A stretch of 64,000 nt of DNA, taken from positions 9,092,501-9,156,500 of the forward strand of contig JAYKKI010000061.1 of NCBI GenBank assembly GCA_039881145.1, given 5' to 3'. The translations under genes and the position numbers were made by a program. Below the pieces are notes generated by a model. It was not told the DNA's origin. It searched no databases and saw only the letters and a list, made by a program, of their open reading frames with translations. Shown here piece by piece: positions 39,201-60,484 of this stretch (position 1 is its first letter; each line of letters begins with the position of its first letter). Source of the DNA: Druceiella hillmani (lineage: Eukaryota; Arthropoda; Insecta; Lepidoptera; Hepialidae).

Positions 39201-39410
39201 ATGTATACCCACATATTTGCAGCGGAGATGTTGCAGACATTTAATTTCCCTCATTACATTCAGTGGGATCCCATCGTCTAAGCTTTTTATGAGTAATTTT
39301 TTTAGGGCAACTATTCTACCTGTGGGTAAATGTGTGGCTTTGAATACTAATCCATGCGCTCCCTCGCCTATGCGTCCAGAGATAGAGTAATTGTCTATGA
39401 CTCTTTCCAT
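28191..39410 (-). CDS. Cdk20: cyclin-dependent kinase 20 (CDK20/CCRK-like), 5 exons, 3' end missing
   Basis: CDK20 is a CDK-family Ser/Thr kinase that in animals acts as a CDK-activating or ciliary-length-control kinase. Joined exons on the minus strand: 39410-39213, 35845-35657, 33791-33670, 32029-31915, 28418-28191 (852 nt, 284 codons). All introns are GT-AG and the phases (0,0,2,0) are consistent. Motifs in the joined protein: Gly loop GRIGEGAHG (12-20), VALKK with catalytic Lys37, alphaC Glu55 in VMREI, HRD (128-130), [14 protein letters not shown] (147-154) where most kinases have DFG, and HQVATRWYRAPE (166-176). The sequence following [19 protein letters not shown], is typical of CDKs. 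PDYNKITF (238-245) matches CDK20. The human protein is about 346 residues, so a terminal exon of roughly 60 codons is missing; I did not find it downstream. Start: the first ATG before the Gly loop, near the family start. Confidence 0.9.
28619..29243 (+). repeat. interspersed repeat, family A, copy 1
   Basis: It shares ordered blocks with 53396-54418: the opening tcaag...tcgcacta, the word cacgtttaggcactt.taaac (28659-28680), and an ending block gacagacggacaaacgaac then ttttgaggtatggtacc (29177-29237). The middle is shorter than in copy 2. A tandem attactacgccaa occurs twice at 29095-29128. The family is not classified; it looks like one I associate with lepidopteran genomes. Confidence 0.6.
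29600..30380 (+). mobile_element. LINE copy A (Jockey/CR1-type), 5'-truncated, 3' end intact
   Basis: The C-terminal part of ORF2 is readable: [19 protein letters not shown] (29630-29690), then [19 protein letters not shown] and [19 protein letters not shown] (29880-29995), the standard end of these polymerases ('..LP..RT..Y..SF...A..LWN.L'). The 3' UTR ends in gttgactgaagagattgctc then gcaataagtccgc (30292-30334), followed by aataagtaaataaataaa. It is inside the CDK20 intron between exons 4 and 5, antisense to that gene. Several frame changes; inactive. Confidence 0.75.
31401..31490. repeat. 34-bp tandem repeat, 2.6 copies, inside LINE B
   Basis: Unit cacagttgacgtatatggta plus tttcacagtttttt occurs at 31401, 31435 and 31469 (last copy partial), with two substitutions between units. 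Confidence 0.85.
31777..31833. repeat. short duplication at the 5' boundary of LINE B
   Basis: The word tatctgacgacttaacacat occurs twice, around 31779 and 31809, separated by a short linker. It lies where LINE similarity stops. Confidence 0.7.
31915..32029 (-). CDS. Cdk20: CDK20 exon 4
   Basis: Completes the Arg codon, then [16 protein letters not shown] and [14 protein letters not shown] to QPLFA. Acceptor tttcag, donor GTAAGC (31914-31909). A LINE insertion starts within about 100 bp of this donor. Confidence 0.9.
33670..33791 (-). CDS. Cdk20: CDK20 exon 3
   Basis: DLKPANLL through ADLGLSRL to SHQVAT and the first two bases of Arg. Acceptor tttcag, donor GTGCGG, leaving phase 2. It carries the DLG variant of the metal-binding motif. 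Confidence 0.88.
34622..34650. repeat. (AT)n microsatellite
   Basis: About 29 bp of alternating TA. Confidence 0.9.
35129..35208 (+). mobile_element. isolated LINE/SINE 3' tail
   Basis: ttgactggaagagatagctc then gtagtaataagtccgccata, ending in ataaataaataaaata, matches the tails at 17926, 30292 and 30628. No body was recognised upstream. It sits in CDK20 intron 2. Confidence 0.7.
35657..35845 (-). CDS. Cdk20: CDK20 exon 2
   Basis: Sixty-three codons, [14 protein letters not shown] to HRHNIMHR, covering the hinge and the His-Arg of the catalytic loop. Acceptor ttatag, donor GTAAGA, both phase 0. Confidence 0.9.
36125..36238. repeat. paired (AT)n tracts with duplicated flank
   Basis: Two alternating AT tracts (36125-36170 and 36189-36238) are separated by attatgatattttaattac, which duplicates 36099-36118. 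Slippage plus duplication explains the arrangement. The poly-Ile-Tyr frame here is not a gene. Confidence 0.88.
37562..37680. repeat. GC-rich quasi-palindrome, possible transposon end
   Basis: gttcgcg (37584-) and cgcgaac (37662-) flank imperfectly complementary words (aacagttgctg / cagctgcaac). The start aggggtatttacacgatggc looks like a DNA-transposon terminus, but no matching far end was identified (only actgccatc near 37877). Confidence 0.35.
38388..38523. repeat. 18-22-bp tandem repeat abutting a perfect 22-bp-arm hairpin
   Basis: The word gttaaatatattaccgta occurs four times in 38388-38470 with a 22, then 18, 18-bp spacing. The last copy runs straight into TACCGTAACTTTACTCACTC (from 38463). 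This arm, 38463-38484, is an exact reverse complement of 38502-38523. The loop is 17 nt of AT. Confidence 0.85.
39213..39410 (-). CDS. Cdk20: CDK20 exon 1
   Basis: Sixty-six codons from ATG (39410) through the Gly loop, catalytic Lys and alphaC Glu to RCKY. The donor is GTGGGT at 39212-39207, phase 0. Confidence 0.9.
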
Positions 39411-41186
39411 TGTACAACTACGTTGCTATGGTAATCTGCAATCAAAACAAACAAAATAAAATGGCGGGTTTTGCAAGGTTCGTTTTACTATAAAATGTGT
39501 TACAATAGAATAATATTATTTAATTTGCAACTTTAATTCAAGTAATATTTAGTGAATATCATAGTTTAGATACACTCACCTTATATGTTATATGTGAACA
39601 GTTGAAAAGTGAATAAATAAATTAATTATACCGATTTATTATCTACGTATAAATACTTTAAACTTGTGTATGACTTGAATAAAGTCTATTTTTTATAAAT
39701 TTGTATATATTTGATCACTAAAGGATGGTAAATAGTTCCGTAAAAGAAATTGGTCATTGATAACACAATTTAGAAGTTTTATAAAAAATTTTTGTCTTCA
39801 CGTTTTTCATAATGAAGCTAGGCAAATATCGATTTAACTTTGAGAGTTTGGAGTGATGCGCTTTTGTCGATATTTAGGTGTGCTTCTAAATACGATTATC
39901 AATAGACAATGAATTAAAAATTTGGTTAAACACCTAATAGATTTTCAGTTTTTTATTTTCTTGGTACATAACTTTTGAACGCATGTTGCAGTTTAAATTT
40001 ATTATATTCAGCAAAAACTTTCTTACAATATTCACTTTGAAGAGTTATTAAAAACAAATAAAAAATATAGAGTTTTAAATATTTTTAAAAGTAGTATTTT
40101 TAATTTAATTTCTAAATTTATATTTTATTCGCAATATTCATATTTATTTTGCTTTTGTAAGTTTAAATAACTAAGAAAAAACAACCGACCATTTATAATT
40201 TTGTACAAACAAATTTTACTTTTATCTATTACTATTTTATAAAAAATTCAATGTTTTGGCTTTCTGATTTAGTATGTGCAAGGTTCTAACAAATTACTGG
40301 TTTCATAAAAAAATTAAAGCTCCAACTTTCAATTTATTTTGTATCTAATCTTCAATGCGTGCTTCTAGTATTATGATTTAAAAAAATGCCCACTGATATC
40401 GGAGGTAAAGTTTGATGGCGATGAGGAAAGATGATGAAGTTTAGAGGAATTGATTTTGGTAGGGTTACGTGTGAGCTTAATTACTAGAAAGGATATTATT
40501 ATTTATTTCTTCTATTCTGATTAATAATCCCTGTAATGCGATACTTGCATTGCATTTAAAAAAATTGTAGTCCAAGTATCTTTTTTTCTGCTTCCACTGT
40601 CTTCAAATTTTACTGTTGACTGCCTGTAATTCTAATTATAAATTATTCACAACAGAAATTAACGAATTAAATTCGATATTGAAATATAACAGCCAGGAAT
40701 TTACCTATACGGCTATGGATAATTATAATTTAAACGCGTGCTTAAATTACGCCAAAGTGATAAAATGATCTGACATAAAAAAAAACTCAATTATACTAAT
40801 TTATATCTTTGAAGTAAAAAAAATAAGTTTTTCATTGCGAAAGCAAGGGTAGGGCATCTGATATGTTATATCCCACAAATATTTGTTACACAGAGAATAC
40901 AAATAGATACCCATATTTTTCTATATTTTGGAATATAGGATATCCCACTTTGTAAATAGGATATTCTCACTTTCAATACAGAAAATAAAAATGACGTCAA
41001 AAGAATGTCTGCAATTAGGATAGGAAATATGTTAATTAAAATTAATTTAATACGATTAAAATGTGCGAAATACATTTATTTCAGTTAAACTTAATTTTGG
41101 GAGTAATAAAGGAATTTTGGTTCAGGTGCAGGAAAATAAAGAAAACAATTTATGAGAAAGATTTACACTCTATAACTTAACAATAT

Positions 41187-41192
41187 TTTATT
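41187..41192 (-). promoter_or_regulatory. candidate polyadenylation signal of the UGT gene
   Basis: AATAAA on the minus strand about 154 nt beyond the UGT stop codon. In such AT-rich DNA a chance match is possible. Confidence 0.4.
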
Positions 41193-41345
41193 AAAAACAG
41201 AAAGAAATACTCCAAAGTGACGTCAGGAACTTATTGATGTCGCTTGTACACTTCCAATAAAGTTTCAAATCTAATTATTTCTCGACGGAAACGATTCTTT
41301 TTATATGAAGTACTTACACTGAAAATAAATGTATTTTTATAACTA

Positions 41346-51405
<10,060 letters not shown>

Positions 51406-53395
51406 TTTAAAATTATATATAATTTAAAACACTTAAACACTTATAACTTTGTTGAGATCCTATAGACTATGTTCGGATCGACTTATGTCTTTGTGTAACA
51501 GAAAATTGTAAAAAATGTCGTCTAAATAACATTACGTACAAAACATCTGTTTAAACACGAAATATTAACCATGTTTCTCTAAAGCAGCTTAACTTCATGT
51601 AAGGTCAATTAATTGTTAATAAATAATAGATATTAAGCAACCGTATATTTTATTTGATGCTATTACGAGTACGTATTCAAAAAGTTATGTGGTTTAAAAT
51701 ATATCCGCTGTAGTACAGCAGACCTCATTCTATGCATCTATGGGCTCTGTATATTTCTCGTGTAAAATTTAACAAATACGAAAATTCATTTTTATATTTT
51801 TTGAAAAATCTTTCTAAATTTACAATTTAAAATTACGACGAAAATATATTTCAGACCCTTATTAATAGCACTTTCAAATAACTTTTCACACGATACATAA
51901 ATGAAAAAAAAGGTAGTGCTGCAGACCTCATTCCATGGATGTATGGCTTCTGTATATTTCTCGTGTAAAATTTACCAAATACGAAAATTCCATTTTAATT
52001 TATTGACATATTATAACAAAATAACTGAAATGTATATCTTCGTGGATTTTCATACTTATCATATTTTTAAATGATAAATGCATTAAAATAATTTATGGTG
52101 GGTTTTGTGGATTATTATGTACTTCATGTGTTTATGAGTATAATAATCTGATTAACAAAGTGGAAACTATTTAATAATGTTGCAGCAGCTTTTCGAATGC
52201 CAGAAATTGGAAATTGACATTCTGTTTGAAAAAGGAATGAAAAGAAAAGGGATAAGATGGATGAAGGTCTGCGATCTGTTATCAATAATGTACTGTAGTT
52301 TAGTAGCTGTATTTCCACAATTCTTGATTTTTGAAAAAAAAGGATTCCGGATCTCAACAAATATAAGCGATAAAAAATATAAAATAACAAATAATAGTAA
52401 GAAAATAATAAATACTAGTATATTTAAAATACTAAGGCACCGAAGACTATTTTGGAACAAATTAATATTAGTGAAATTCAATTAGTGTCTACTTGTTTTT
52501 ATTTAATTGAAAGAAAACTTCTGTACTGTGCTAAACATTGTTTGGAATATTTTCTGGCATTGCTTATTGTTTATTTCATAAACAATCATTTAATTTAAAT
52601 TACTGAATACAAATAAAATAAATACTGAACACTGACTGATAATACAAACACTGACTGATAATAAAAAAAAACAAAAATCTAAAATAATTAAGTAACAATG
52701 CTGTTGTGCGAAAACTTTTACATCACGTATTTCACAAAATGAGTTTTTTTAATTTTCAGATTTAAAAAGTTTATAACTGTTCATTTAGTAAAGCAGATCA
52801 AAACTTATTTCTATATAATACCCTGCAGCAATTATTTAATTTGTTTTCCGTAAACTTAATTTATTTTGACTTAAGAGGTTTTCACATAACAATGTCTATA
52901 AGTGAAAAAGGACTGAGTTAGAGACTTTTGAAATTTGACGTTTGACAGCCGTTTCTTGGTAGTAAAAACAATTTTGAAATAGATTTTTTATTGAATTAAT
53001 CAAAAGCGGCAATTTTTTTGTTACACACCGTATTTAGCGTTGTTTTTATGATATTTCCTAATTTAAAAATGACCTTGCTACATTTGTCTGTATAATATAG
53101 ACATGTCGTTAAAGCTCTAAAAGCGATCCTTAAAATATTAAGTAATCGGTCCCAATTTTAATACAATTATCTCTCTTATTCATGTTATTTCATGTACTTT
53201 CTATCTCTTTCGTCGTAGTTCGCACTTAGTGTTAATTGGGGCCATGTTATTTTAATTTATTGTTTGTTCATTTTATATAATATTTTGTTGCATAACATAT
53301 ACTAACACTGTGCATATCTAGTATCTATAAATTCATTGTCGATACACTACATTTCATGTTAAATTGTTACTAGTGACGATTCTGGAAAAATAATT
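51406..53395. other. noncoding DNA upstream of UGT, with repeat-derived blocks
   Basis: It would hold the UGT promoter and 5' UTR, which I could not delimit. Family A-like sequence occurs at 51793-51903. No exon was recognised; the 52177-52485 frame is low-complexity. Confidence 0.45.
51706..51998. repeat. direct repeat pair of about 85 bp, joined by a family A block
   Basis: gcagacctcattctatgcat then tgtatatttctcgtgtaaaa (51718-51770) recurs as gcagacctcattccatggat then tgtatatttctcgtgtaaaa (51921-51974). The segment between (51793-51903), with aatctttctaaatttac and ctttcaaataacttttcaca, matches 53662-53752 in family A copy 2. Confidence 0.75.
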
Positions 53396-54418
53396 TATAA
53401 ACCGATCAAGTACGAGCAGTACTCGCACTATGAGGGCCACACGTTTAGGCACTTATAAACATTTAAACGTATTTAGTTTTTCTATTGAATTATTTTGCAA
53501 ATGCTAATTTTTTTACAACATAAATATTTTGCTTACTATGTCTTTCACAGATATATAAATATAAAATTTTCTAGTCAGAATTTACCAATTCTGTTTTTTT
53601 AAGATTTTTGGCTCAGAAATTTTGGAAATAAGGGAGGGAGTGTTTTTATTTTCCTATATTTTTTGGAAAATCTTTCTAAATTTGCATATCAAAATTAGGA
53701 GGAAAATATTTTTGAGACCATTATTAATAGCCCTTTCAAATAACTTTTCACATGAATGTATTTAAATGATACAAAAACAATTAAAAACCTTTATTGATAC
53801 CGTCTTTAATTTAGATGTGAATATTTTAAAAAATATACTACATAATGCGTGCATTAAAAAGATGTATTACTATGTCAAACTTCGATTTTCTACGTCTCAT
53901 GGTTTTCGAGAAAATCGGCTTTGAATAAGGAAAAACGTAAGTATATAGCCTACTAAAGGTTTATGGTATTAAGCCTTAAACGTGGTGGATATTTAAAAAA
54001 TATGACATCTGCAATTATCGCTACAGTTTTCTTACAACCTTTGCGTGGGTTCCCGAAAATTCAATTTTCTCTTAATTTTTGGAACAGTAGTCTTAGAAAT
54101 GAAGTTATACCATTTAAAATTATGAAAAAAATATTTTTGAGACCCTTGTGTATTAATTAGCGCTTTGAAATAATGTTCGACATTATATACAGAATCAAAA
54201 AAAAATTAAGTACTTAATTTGTCCCCCCCCCGCTATAATTTCTAGATGAGACTATTTTTGAGTGTAAGGTATTGAAATTAGTGCTGGTTAATATGTTTTA
54301 CTACTATGTCAAATTACAACTTTTCACTTTAAGCGATTTCTAAGGAAAACGGCTGTAATGGGCAGACGGACGGAAACTTGAGTGTTAAGGGTTCCTTTGT
54401 TCCTGTTGAGGTATGGAA
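53396..54418 (+). repeat. interspersed repeat, family A, copy 2
   Basis: About 1 kb. It opens with gatcaagtacgagcagtact, shares cacgtttaggcacttataaac (53439-53459) with copy 1, holds two diverged internal repeats (tatttttgagaccattatta at about 53707 and tatttttgagacccttgtgt at about 54130), and ends with cagacggacggaaac...tgttgaggtatgg (54362-54416). No coding region was seen, so it is non-autonomous. Confidence 0.65.
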
Positions 54419-54960
54419 TAAATTCTGAAGAAATTAAAAAACAAAAGGATGAACTATGTAATTTGTTACGCAGAGATTAAATGATGAAATTGATTTATAT
54501 AAAAGTTACATTGGAAGGTTTCACTGAGTCATATTTTAATTTACTGAACGCAGATATCGACATATACATTGACATAAGTAAAAAGAGCTGCTTATTTTGT
54601 GTATACTTATATACACGTATAATAATATAGTAACAAGGCCGTGTCTGCACAATGTATTGTTATATTTTAAAATTTCGGTCAACATATGCATCACTACTCG
54701 ATGAATGTACAGCGACATCTGTTTTATTTTAAATAAAACTTGTAAATTTTAAAGTTTTGCTCTAGATAATAATATTTCATTCATTTCCAATAAATATTTT
54801 CAATCTAATAAGGTATTTATAATTATATATTAGTGACAGTGGTAACATAATTATCTATCAAACTCTAGCACACCCGCGAATGAGAAAGTTTGAAGATATA
54901 GAAACGTGTAACGTAGCATAAATTTCTCGCACGACTTATTTGTGCGTTTCGTACGCACGA

Positions 54961-55149
54961 TCAATTCATCAAATATATGTGCCTAAACCGTTGAAATTCC
55001 GATATTTCGTGTATTAATTTCAATTCTGGAGCTGCCCGTTGGTTATAGAGTTCTTTTCCTATAACTGAAATTTGGAACTGAAAGTCTTTAAAATAGTTTT
55101 CCATATTGGTATAATAACATAAAGGAGATTTATGTGTTCCAAGCGCCAT
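54961..55149 (-). other. unassigned 62-codon frame
   Basis: MALGTHKSPLCYYTNMENYF then KELYNQRAAPELKLIHEISE has a plausible amino-acid mix and could be a first exon, but no splice context or homology is known to me. Confidence 0.2.
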
Positions 55150-56028
55150 TTTTCTGTTAAAACACGTTGATATTAAAACATTGCGTTTAGCGCCATCTAT
55201 TATTGCTTATAGGTGTACAACGTTACTTTGAATCAGAAGAGAATGCAGACAGCTAGATGTCACTATTTGTATTTAATGATTGGCTTCCAATTTCGGTCGT
55301 ACAGACTTAATGGACGTTTGGATCATCTGATCGGTTTTATTTTTATTTGATAGATTATGAGTATCACTAGTTATTTATGTTCCGAATGAAGGTTGTTTTA
55401 TGTGTATAGTATTCGGTCTCACCAAACGTTTGTAATGTGTTCCCAATAGATATATGTACTTTGACTTCAGGTAGTTTCGTATTTATAAGGTCGCAGCATG
55501 TCCAACGGAAGAGAAGTAAGTAAACGTGATGGAGCGCTGTATAACTAAATTATTGAAACGTTATTCTATCCGATGGTGTCAATTGAAGGTTGGTGTCAAT
55601 TGAAAACTATGACGAATGTCGGAGATATTCTACTAGTGTTATGTGGAAGCCATCGGATAAACGTCGGTGACGTAATTTATATCTAAGTATTCCAACTCAC
55701 AAGGAGAAGAATTTGAGAGGGAAACTCACTTTAAACCAGACACACTTTATTTTTATATTGAGAAATAAAAATGTAGCATAAAGTCTGTGATATTAAAAAA
55801 AAACAGGAAACAATTTTAGTGCTGTTCCTGTATATTACATTTTACCAAAAAGTCTTTATTTATTGAAAGTAAACCAAGTAAGAAAAAATAATGTTTGATT
55901 CAAAAAATAATTTTTGTCTGTGACTTAACGCAGTGATAAAAGTGAGAGGTTTCTGATAAATTCCGAGACACGGGAGATTAGGAAGTTTTGTTAACCTTAC
56001 ATATACTCGAAAATTAATAATACTTCGA

Positions 56029-56471
56029 GGTACAATATCGTTTCTGAACATAAATAAATTTGCAAAATACCGTTACTGCTAGAGAATTTTGGAATCGGTG
56101 GAAAGTCGACGCTTCTCGTTCTCTCCCACGCACAGGCACGCTCACATACACAGATGAGTGCCACCGACTCATAAATATCGGACGTGACTTTTTTCCACCG
56201 GGTAGAATCAGGGGCGGAGTTAGTAACGTCTGACGTCACTGGAAGTTATGTTTGGGTTGCCTTGATTGTTTCCTTTTGGCGATTAAAAAATGTCGCCTCT
56301 AAACTTTTTATGGATGCCATGCCGTAGCGTTATATTATCTGTGGCGTTGCGTATGATTTTCGTCTTTTTAAGAAAGCTAATTTTATTCCATCATCATGAG
56401 TTGGCAATGCAATTTTATTGAAAAAACTGACATTTATTCTGGATACACAAATACTGCAGAAGAAGCTTTTA
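56029..56471 (+). mobile_element. MULE 5'-end fragment, including truncated transposase exon 1
   Basis: Near-identical to 58107-58463: from about 56178 (gacttttttccaccgggtag) to 56471 the two match almost base for base, through ATG at 56397 and MSWQCNFIEKTDIYSGYTNT to EEAF. After 56471 the sequence diverges. Relative to the 58-kb copy this fragment keeps about 85 extra bases (56093-56178) forming an inverted repeat (ggtggaaagtc/gacttttttccacc). Confidence 0.85.
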
Positions 56472-56501
56472 ATATTTTGTTGTTTTTAGCAAAATATTAT
56501 A

Positions 56502-56697
56502 CACAATTAAATGAAACTACGTGATGTAGTATTATTTCTACTTTCTTTAATTTCTTTACGACGACCTAAGATCTATGAGCAAAGTTCTTTGCTAATATCC
56601 CACCTGAAGATGTTGTAATACAATGAAACCTAGGTCGTGGTAAAGAAATTAAAGAAAGTAGAAATAATACTACATCACGTAGTTTCATTTAATTGTG
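56502..56697. repeat. foldback repeat, arms of 68-69 bp, hammerhead-like core in loop
   Basis: Left arm 56502-56570 (begins cacaattaaatgaaactacg) and right arm 56630-56697 are reverse complements with only about two mismatches near the loop. The loop contains CTGAAGA (56604-56610), a small stem TTGT/ACAA (56613-56623) and TGAAAC (56624-56629), the spacing of a hammerhead ribozyme core (CUGANGA..stem II..GAAA). Penelope-like elements are known to carry such motifs. Confidence 0.8.
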
Positions 56698-57509
56698 AAA
56701 ATTAACGCCAAATATATTCAATACAAAATATTATATATAATGTAAATAATTATAATCGATTGTGAACATCACACAGGCAGAAATTTATTTCCTTAAGATC
56801 CTTTATTTATTTTTTATTGTCCATTCAAAATCTTTGTTTTTTTTCTTTTTCCTTCTGTTGCTTATTTAAGGAAACTGTCACAACGGAACTGCCTTAAATC
56901 CAGATAAATGTATCTGTTTTATAATTATCGAATGACAAATACCTGTACCTACATGAAACATGAACTACCGTGAACAAATGACTTTAAATAAGGCGCAAAT
57001 TGAAAATTGCGCCTTTTTTTTAAAACCAATTAAAACAATAAATTCATTCTTGACTTATCAAACTCAACTTTATTTGCTTTAGCCTTTCAGTCAATTTAAA
57101 TCATAAACCAAAATACTACTATATCGATTTCTGTCAGAGTTATATTCCACCCATACATTAAGTCTATGGTTCCATTTAACCAACTTCAAAAATAGGTGGT
57201 TTTCATTTTCAATTCAATTATTTAAGTTACGTTACTCATAACTCCGGCATTTACTAACCAATTTGAATAATTTTTGTTTTTATTTAAAAGGATATACCCC
57301 CAATGAGACCATACCGGGGGTACATAATAAATTTTGGTTATAATTGGATCATGGAATTTAAAGGTACACCACTGAATTCCGCAATATTAAACCACACAAG
57401 GGCTATGATCAAGTTTGAATGATATAGATCTTAATAATTATCTAGCGAGACACAACCTAGGGAGACTTAATCCTGCTCTTTTCACAGATAGAAACTATCC
57501 AGTGATGAA

Positions 57510-57730
57510 GGTGTGTAAGTATATAGAGATACATATAAAGGTATGAAGCAGTTAAGATATTAGTAGATAGCTAGATTAGTAAATACAGGTATAAAATAAT
57601 ACACGGGGTAACTAAACATTAGTAGGTAAGTAAGTATATACAGAAAAATATAAAGACATATAGCAACTATAATATTAGGCAGACAAGTACCCAAATACAG
57701 TTATATAAAAAGACATGAAATATCTAGGAA
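57510..57730. repeat. diverged tandem repeat, period about 60 bp
   Basis: Landmarks attagtagatagctagattagta (57561), attagtaggtaagtaa (57619) and attaggcagacaagta (57674) recur with similar intervening words (tacaggtataaaata, tatacagaaaaatataaa, atacagttatataaaa). Confidence 0.55.
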
Positions 57731-57759
57731 ATTCTACGGTGAAATTCAAAAGAAGGATG

Positions 57760-57882
<123 letters not shown>

Positions 57883-58387
57883 GTATATATGAATATATTT
57901 AGGTTCATTAAACGCCACAAATGTCTGCTCCGATTTCAATAAATAAGATAATATTGATATTGAAATCATCGTAAGTTGGCGCCATTTTATTTCACATAGA
58001 CACAAATAAAACGATGTTTACAAAAAACGAACCGATTTCAAATAACCACCTAATAGAAAGCACAGACATTAAAATAATGAAAATACGAATGCTTAGTTAG
58101 AACTTTTTTGATACAATGTCATTTCCAAACATAAATAAATTTAGAGGATACTGTTACTGCTGGATATTTATGGACGCGACTTTTTTCCACCGGGTAGAAT
58201 CAGGGGCGGAGTTAGTAACGTCTGACGTCACTGGAAGTTATGTTTGGGTTGCCTTGATTGTTTCCTTTTGGCGATTAAAAAATGTCGCCTCTAAACTTTT
58301 TATGGATGCCATGCCGTAGCGTTATATTATCTGTGGCGTTGCGTATGATTTTCGTCTTTTTAAGAAAGCTAATTTTATTCCATCATC

Positions 58388-58544
58388 ATGAGTTGGCAAT
58401 GCAATTTTATTGAAAAAACTGACATTTATTCTGGATACACAAATACTGCAGAAGAAGCTTTTACTTTAATAAGGCAATATGAAATTGAAACAAATTCAAG
58501 ATTCTCCGTAATCCGTTCACAAAAAAGAGACTTCGGTTCGGCAG
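58388..58544 (+). CDS. MULE transposase exon 1 (left copy)
   Basis: ATG at 58388, MSWQCNFIEKTDIYSGYTNT, AEEAFTLIRQYEIETNSRFS to DFGSA plus one base. Donor GCAG|GTAAAT. The N-terminal region of this transposase resembles the N-terminal domain of CaRF/ZSWIM-type proteins, as far as I recall. Joins in phase to exon 2 (Asp codon). Confidence 0.75.
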
Positions 58545-58746
58545 GTAAATAAATATTCCATTTTCTTATTTATTTTTATTTAATTTAAGGCCAGTTATAT
58601 TGAGTTCTAGTATTGAATTAATATTGTTCAATAACTTAACTTCCTAGCTGTTATATACAATTGTTAACATTTTAAAAACTAAACTGTCTGTCATATCTTT
58701 GTAAATTAAGTGTAAAGATTGACACATGTTATATATTCTCTTCCAG

Positions 58747-58907
58747 ATATAACTAGTATGAAATATGTCATTCGTTTTCACGATAAGGCCGATCCTGCAA
58801 GAAATTCTACACCGATTGATTTAAAAGGAATGGCATTTGTTTTGGCAAATTCCTTGGTTTTGGAGTGTTCAAGAGGACCCAATAAAAATTATACTAAACC
58901 AAAAAAG
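58747..58907 (+). CDS. MULE transposase exon 2 (left copy)
   Basis: Acceptor cttccag, then ITSMKYVIRFHDKADPARNS to GPNKNYTKPKK; donor AAG|GTAAAA in phase 0. Contains one Cys in VLECSRG. With exon 1 it makes 106 codons. Confidence 0.75.
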
Positions 58908-59182
58908 GTAAAAATGATTGCTTTCCATTGTTCATTCGCTCTAAACTTTAAATATTCTGTTTTCCGAAATTGTCTGAATTGTAAAATATTTTGCCATGTT
59001 TGTTTGTCTCCATGCCTGTCAAATATAATTCAAATATTGAAATAAATTTAATGTGTAAATGCTATTTGCCAAAAGCTCTCTACAGAGTATAATTAAAACA
59101 CTATGAATCACTAATATTTATAAAAAAAACTTACCAAGTTATAAAATTTCAATTTGTTATTTGTCTATAATGTCTATATTTG

Positions 59183-59878
59183 TGTCATCGCCTCCCTGGT
59201 TGGTGTTGTCATTCCAACCCCTTACAAAAAGTATGGTAATAGTGTAATTAGATTGGGGAAAAACATGCTTCATGATAAAAAAAAATCTTCAAAAAGGTTT
59301 TAAAATAAAAAAATGTATATAAATTTAAATGGCTCATAAACTAATAGCTTTCAAATTTACTGCATTTATTAAATTAACATCAATAAAGTTATCTTTTCAA
59401 GTTTAATTGCTCCACATTAAGTATTTTATAACTTTTTTAAAAAATATAAATGAATAGTGAATAAGTAAATGTAATGATTAGTTCAATAGGTGTTTAAATT
59501 TTAAATATTTTATGCAATTTCTCATATTTAAACAATATAATGGAAAACAAAAAAATTTTAATTAGAAAATAGAAGTAAGTCAGATTTAAAATATAAAACT
59601 TTAAAAGTATGAAATTTTTTTAATAATAAAAATATTAAAACAATTGTTTTAAACATAATTCATGGTTTTAACGTTTTTATTTAATGTTTTTTATTATGTT
59701 TCAGATTATTGATCATGATTATCGTAAAACCAACCAGACTCTCCAACCAACCAAAAAAGTTGGATGTCCAGCTAAAATTGTATTGAGGGAGATTCTATGC
59801 TTTCCAGATTTCATGATAAAGGACAAAATCTCTCAGCACAAAAAAAATGAGACATCTAAGCATCTGCGTTTAAAGTTG
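59183..59878 (+). repeat. left arm of 696-bp inverted duplication
   Basis: Base i of this arm pairs with base 123183-i of the right arm. Anchors at the outer end (tgtcatcgcctccctggttg), the exon 3 acceptor (59705/63478) and the inner end (59878/63305) all keep this sum, so there is no net indel over 696 bp. The arm includes intron 2 and the start of exon 3. Confidence 0.92.
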
Positions 59879-59893
59879 AGGATTAATTTTATT
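59705..59893 (+). pseudogene. MULE transposase exon 3, truncated (left copy)
   Basis: Acceptor tgtttcag, then IIDHDYRKTNQTLQPTKKVG, CPAKIVLREILCFPDFMIKD to LRLKL, identical to the start of the right copy; after 59878 it reads a few unrelated codons to TAA. The whole catalytic domain is missing. Confidence 0.85.
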
Positions 59894-60484
59894 TAACCCA
59901 AAGATATTGGATTTAGTTAAGCAGAAATATAAGTGTGTTAGGCTTTAAAGTTCGATAATTAATCAACAGTATTGTTTTATATTTTTTATATACTCTTTTA
60001 ATTTGTTCTTCAAAAATCTACATGTACTTTTAGTAATCTAAATAGTGAAAATTTCAGTAAAACTAACTTTTTATAACATAACATCCTTTTCCCATCCAGA
60101 ACATCTAAATATACCTTCATATGTTAATATTTTTTTACTTATAGTACAAAGAAACATAAAATTTTATACAACATTTATACTAAAGTACTTTTTTATTATA
60201 ATTACCATTAAAACAATTATTACAAATAAAATTTTTACACATTTAAGAAAAAATCATTGTGTCATAAGCAAGTTTCTTCTTGTAAAATACTTAGGTTGAA
60301 ATAAATTCAAACTTGAATATACAATTATTATTATGGTACTATACAAGCATACTTAATGAGAACTGTTAAAATTCAGCCTTGATATAAACAATTTTAATAC
60401 TGAAATATTAACTTTTATGCTTTATTTTTTTTACAAAAATGAGGGCTTAATTGCTGAATTTAAACATTTAATTTTTGCCTTATA
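59894..60484. other. spacer between inverted arms, left part
   Basis: AT-rich DNA without coding potential. It should contain the 3' end of the right MULE copy or the junction with the truncated left copy. I could not identify a MULE terminal repeat. Confidence 0.4.

Larger units (their letters stand above)
58107..59878 (+). mobile_element. MULE left copy: 5' end and first three exons, then truncated
   Basis: The 5' region equals the fragment at 56.0-56.5 kb. Spliced exons follow at 58388-58544, 58747-58907 and 59705 on. At 59878 the similarity to the right copy stops abruptly; the frame ends a few codons later. The copy is in opposite orientation to the right copy at 61.5-63.5 kb. Confidence 0.8.

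Noticed and set aside
58719..59045. 108-codon frame starting at 58719
   Set aside because: Its first codons lie in the intron before MULE exon 2 and its last part runs past a good donor at 58908; only 58747-58907 is used as coding.
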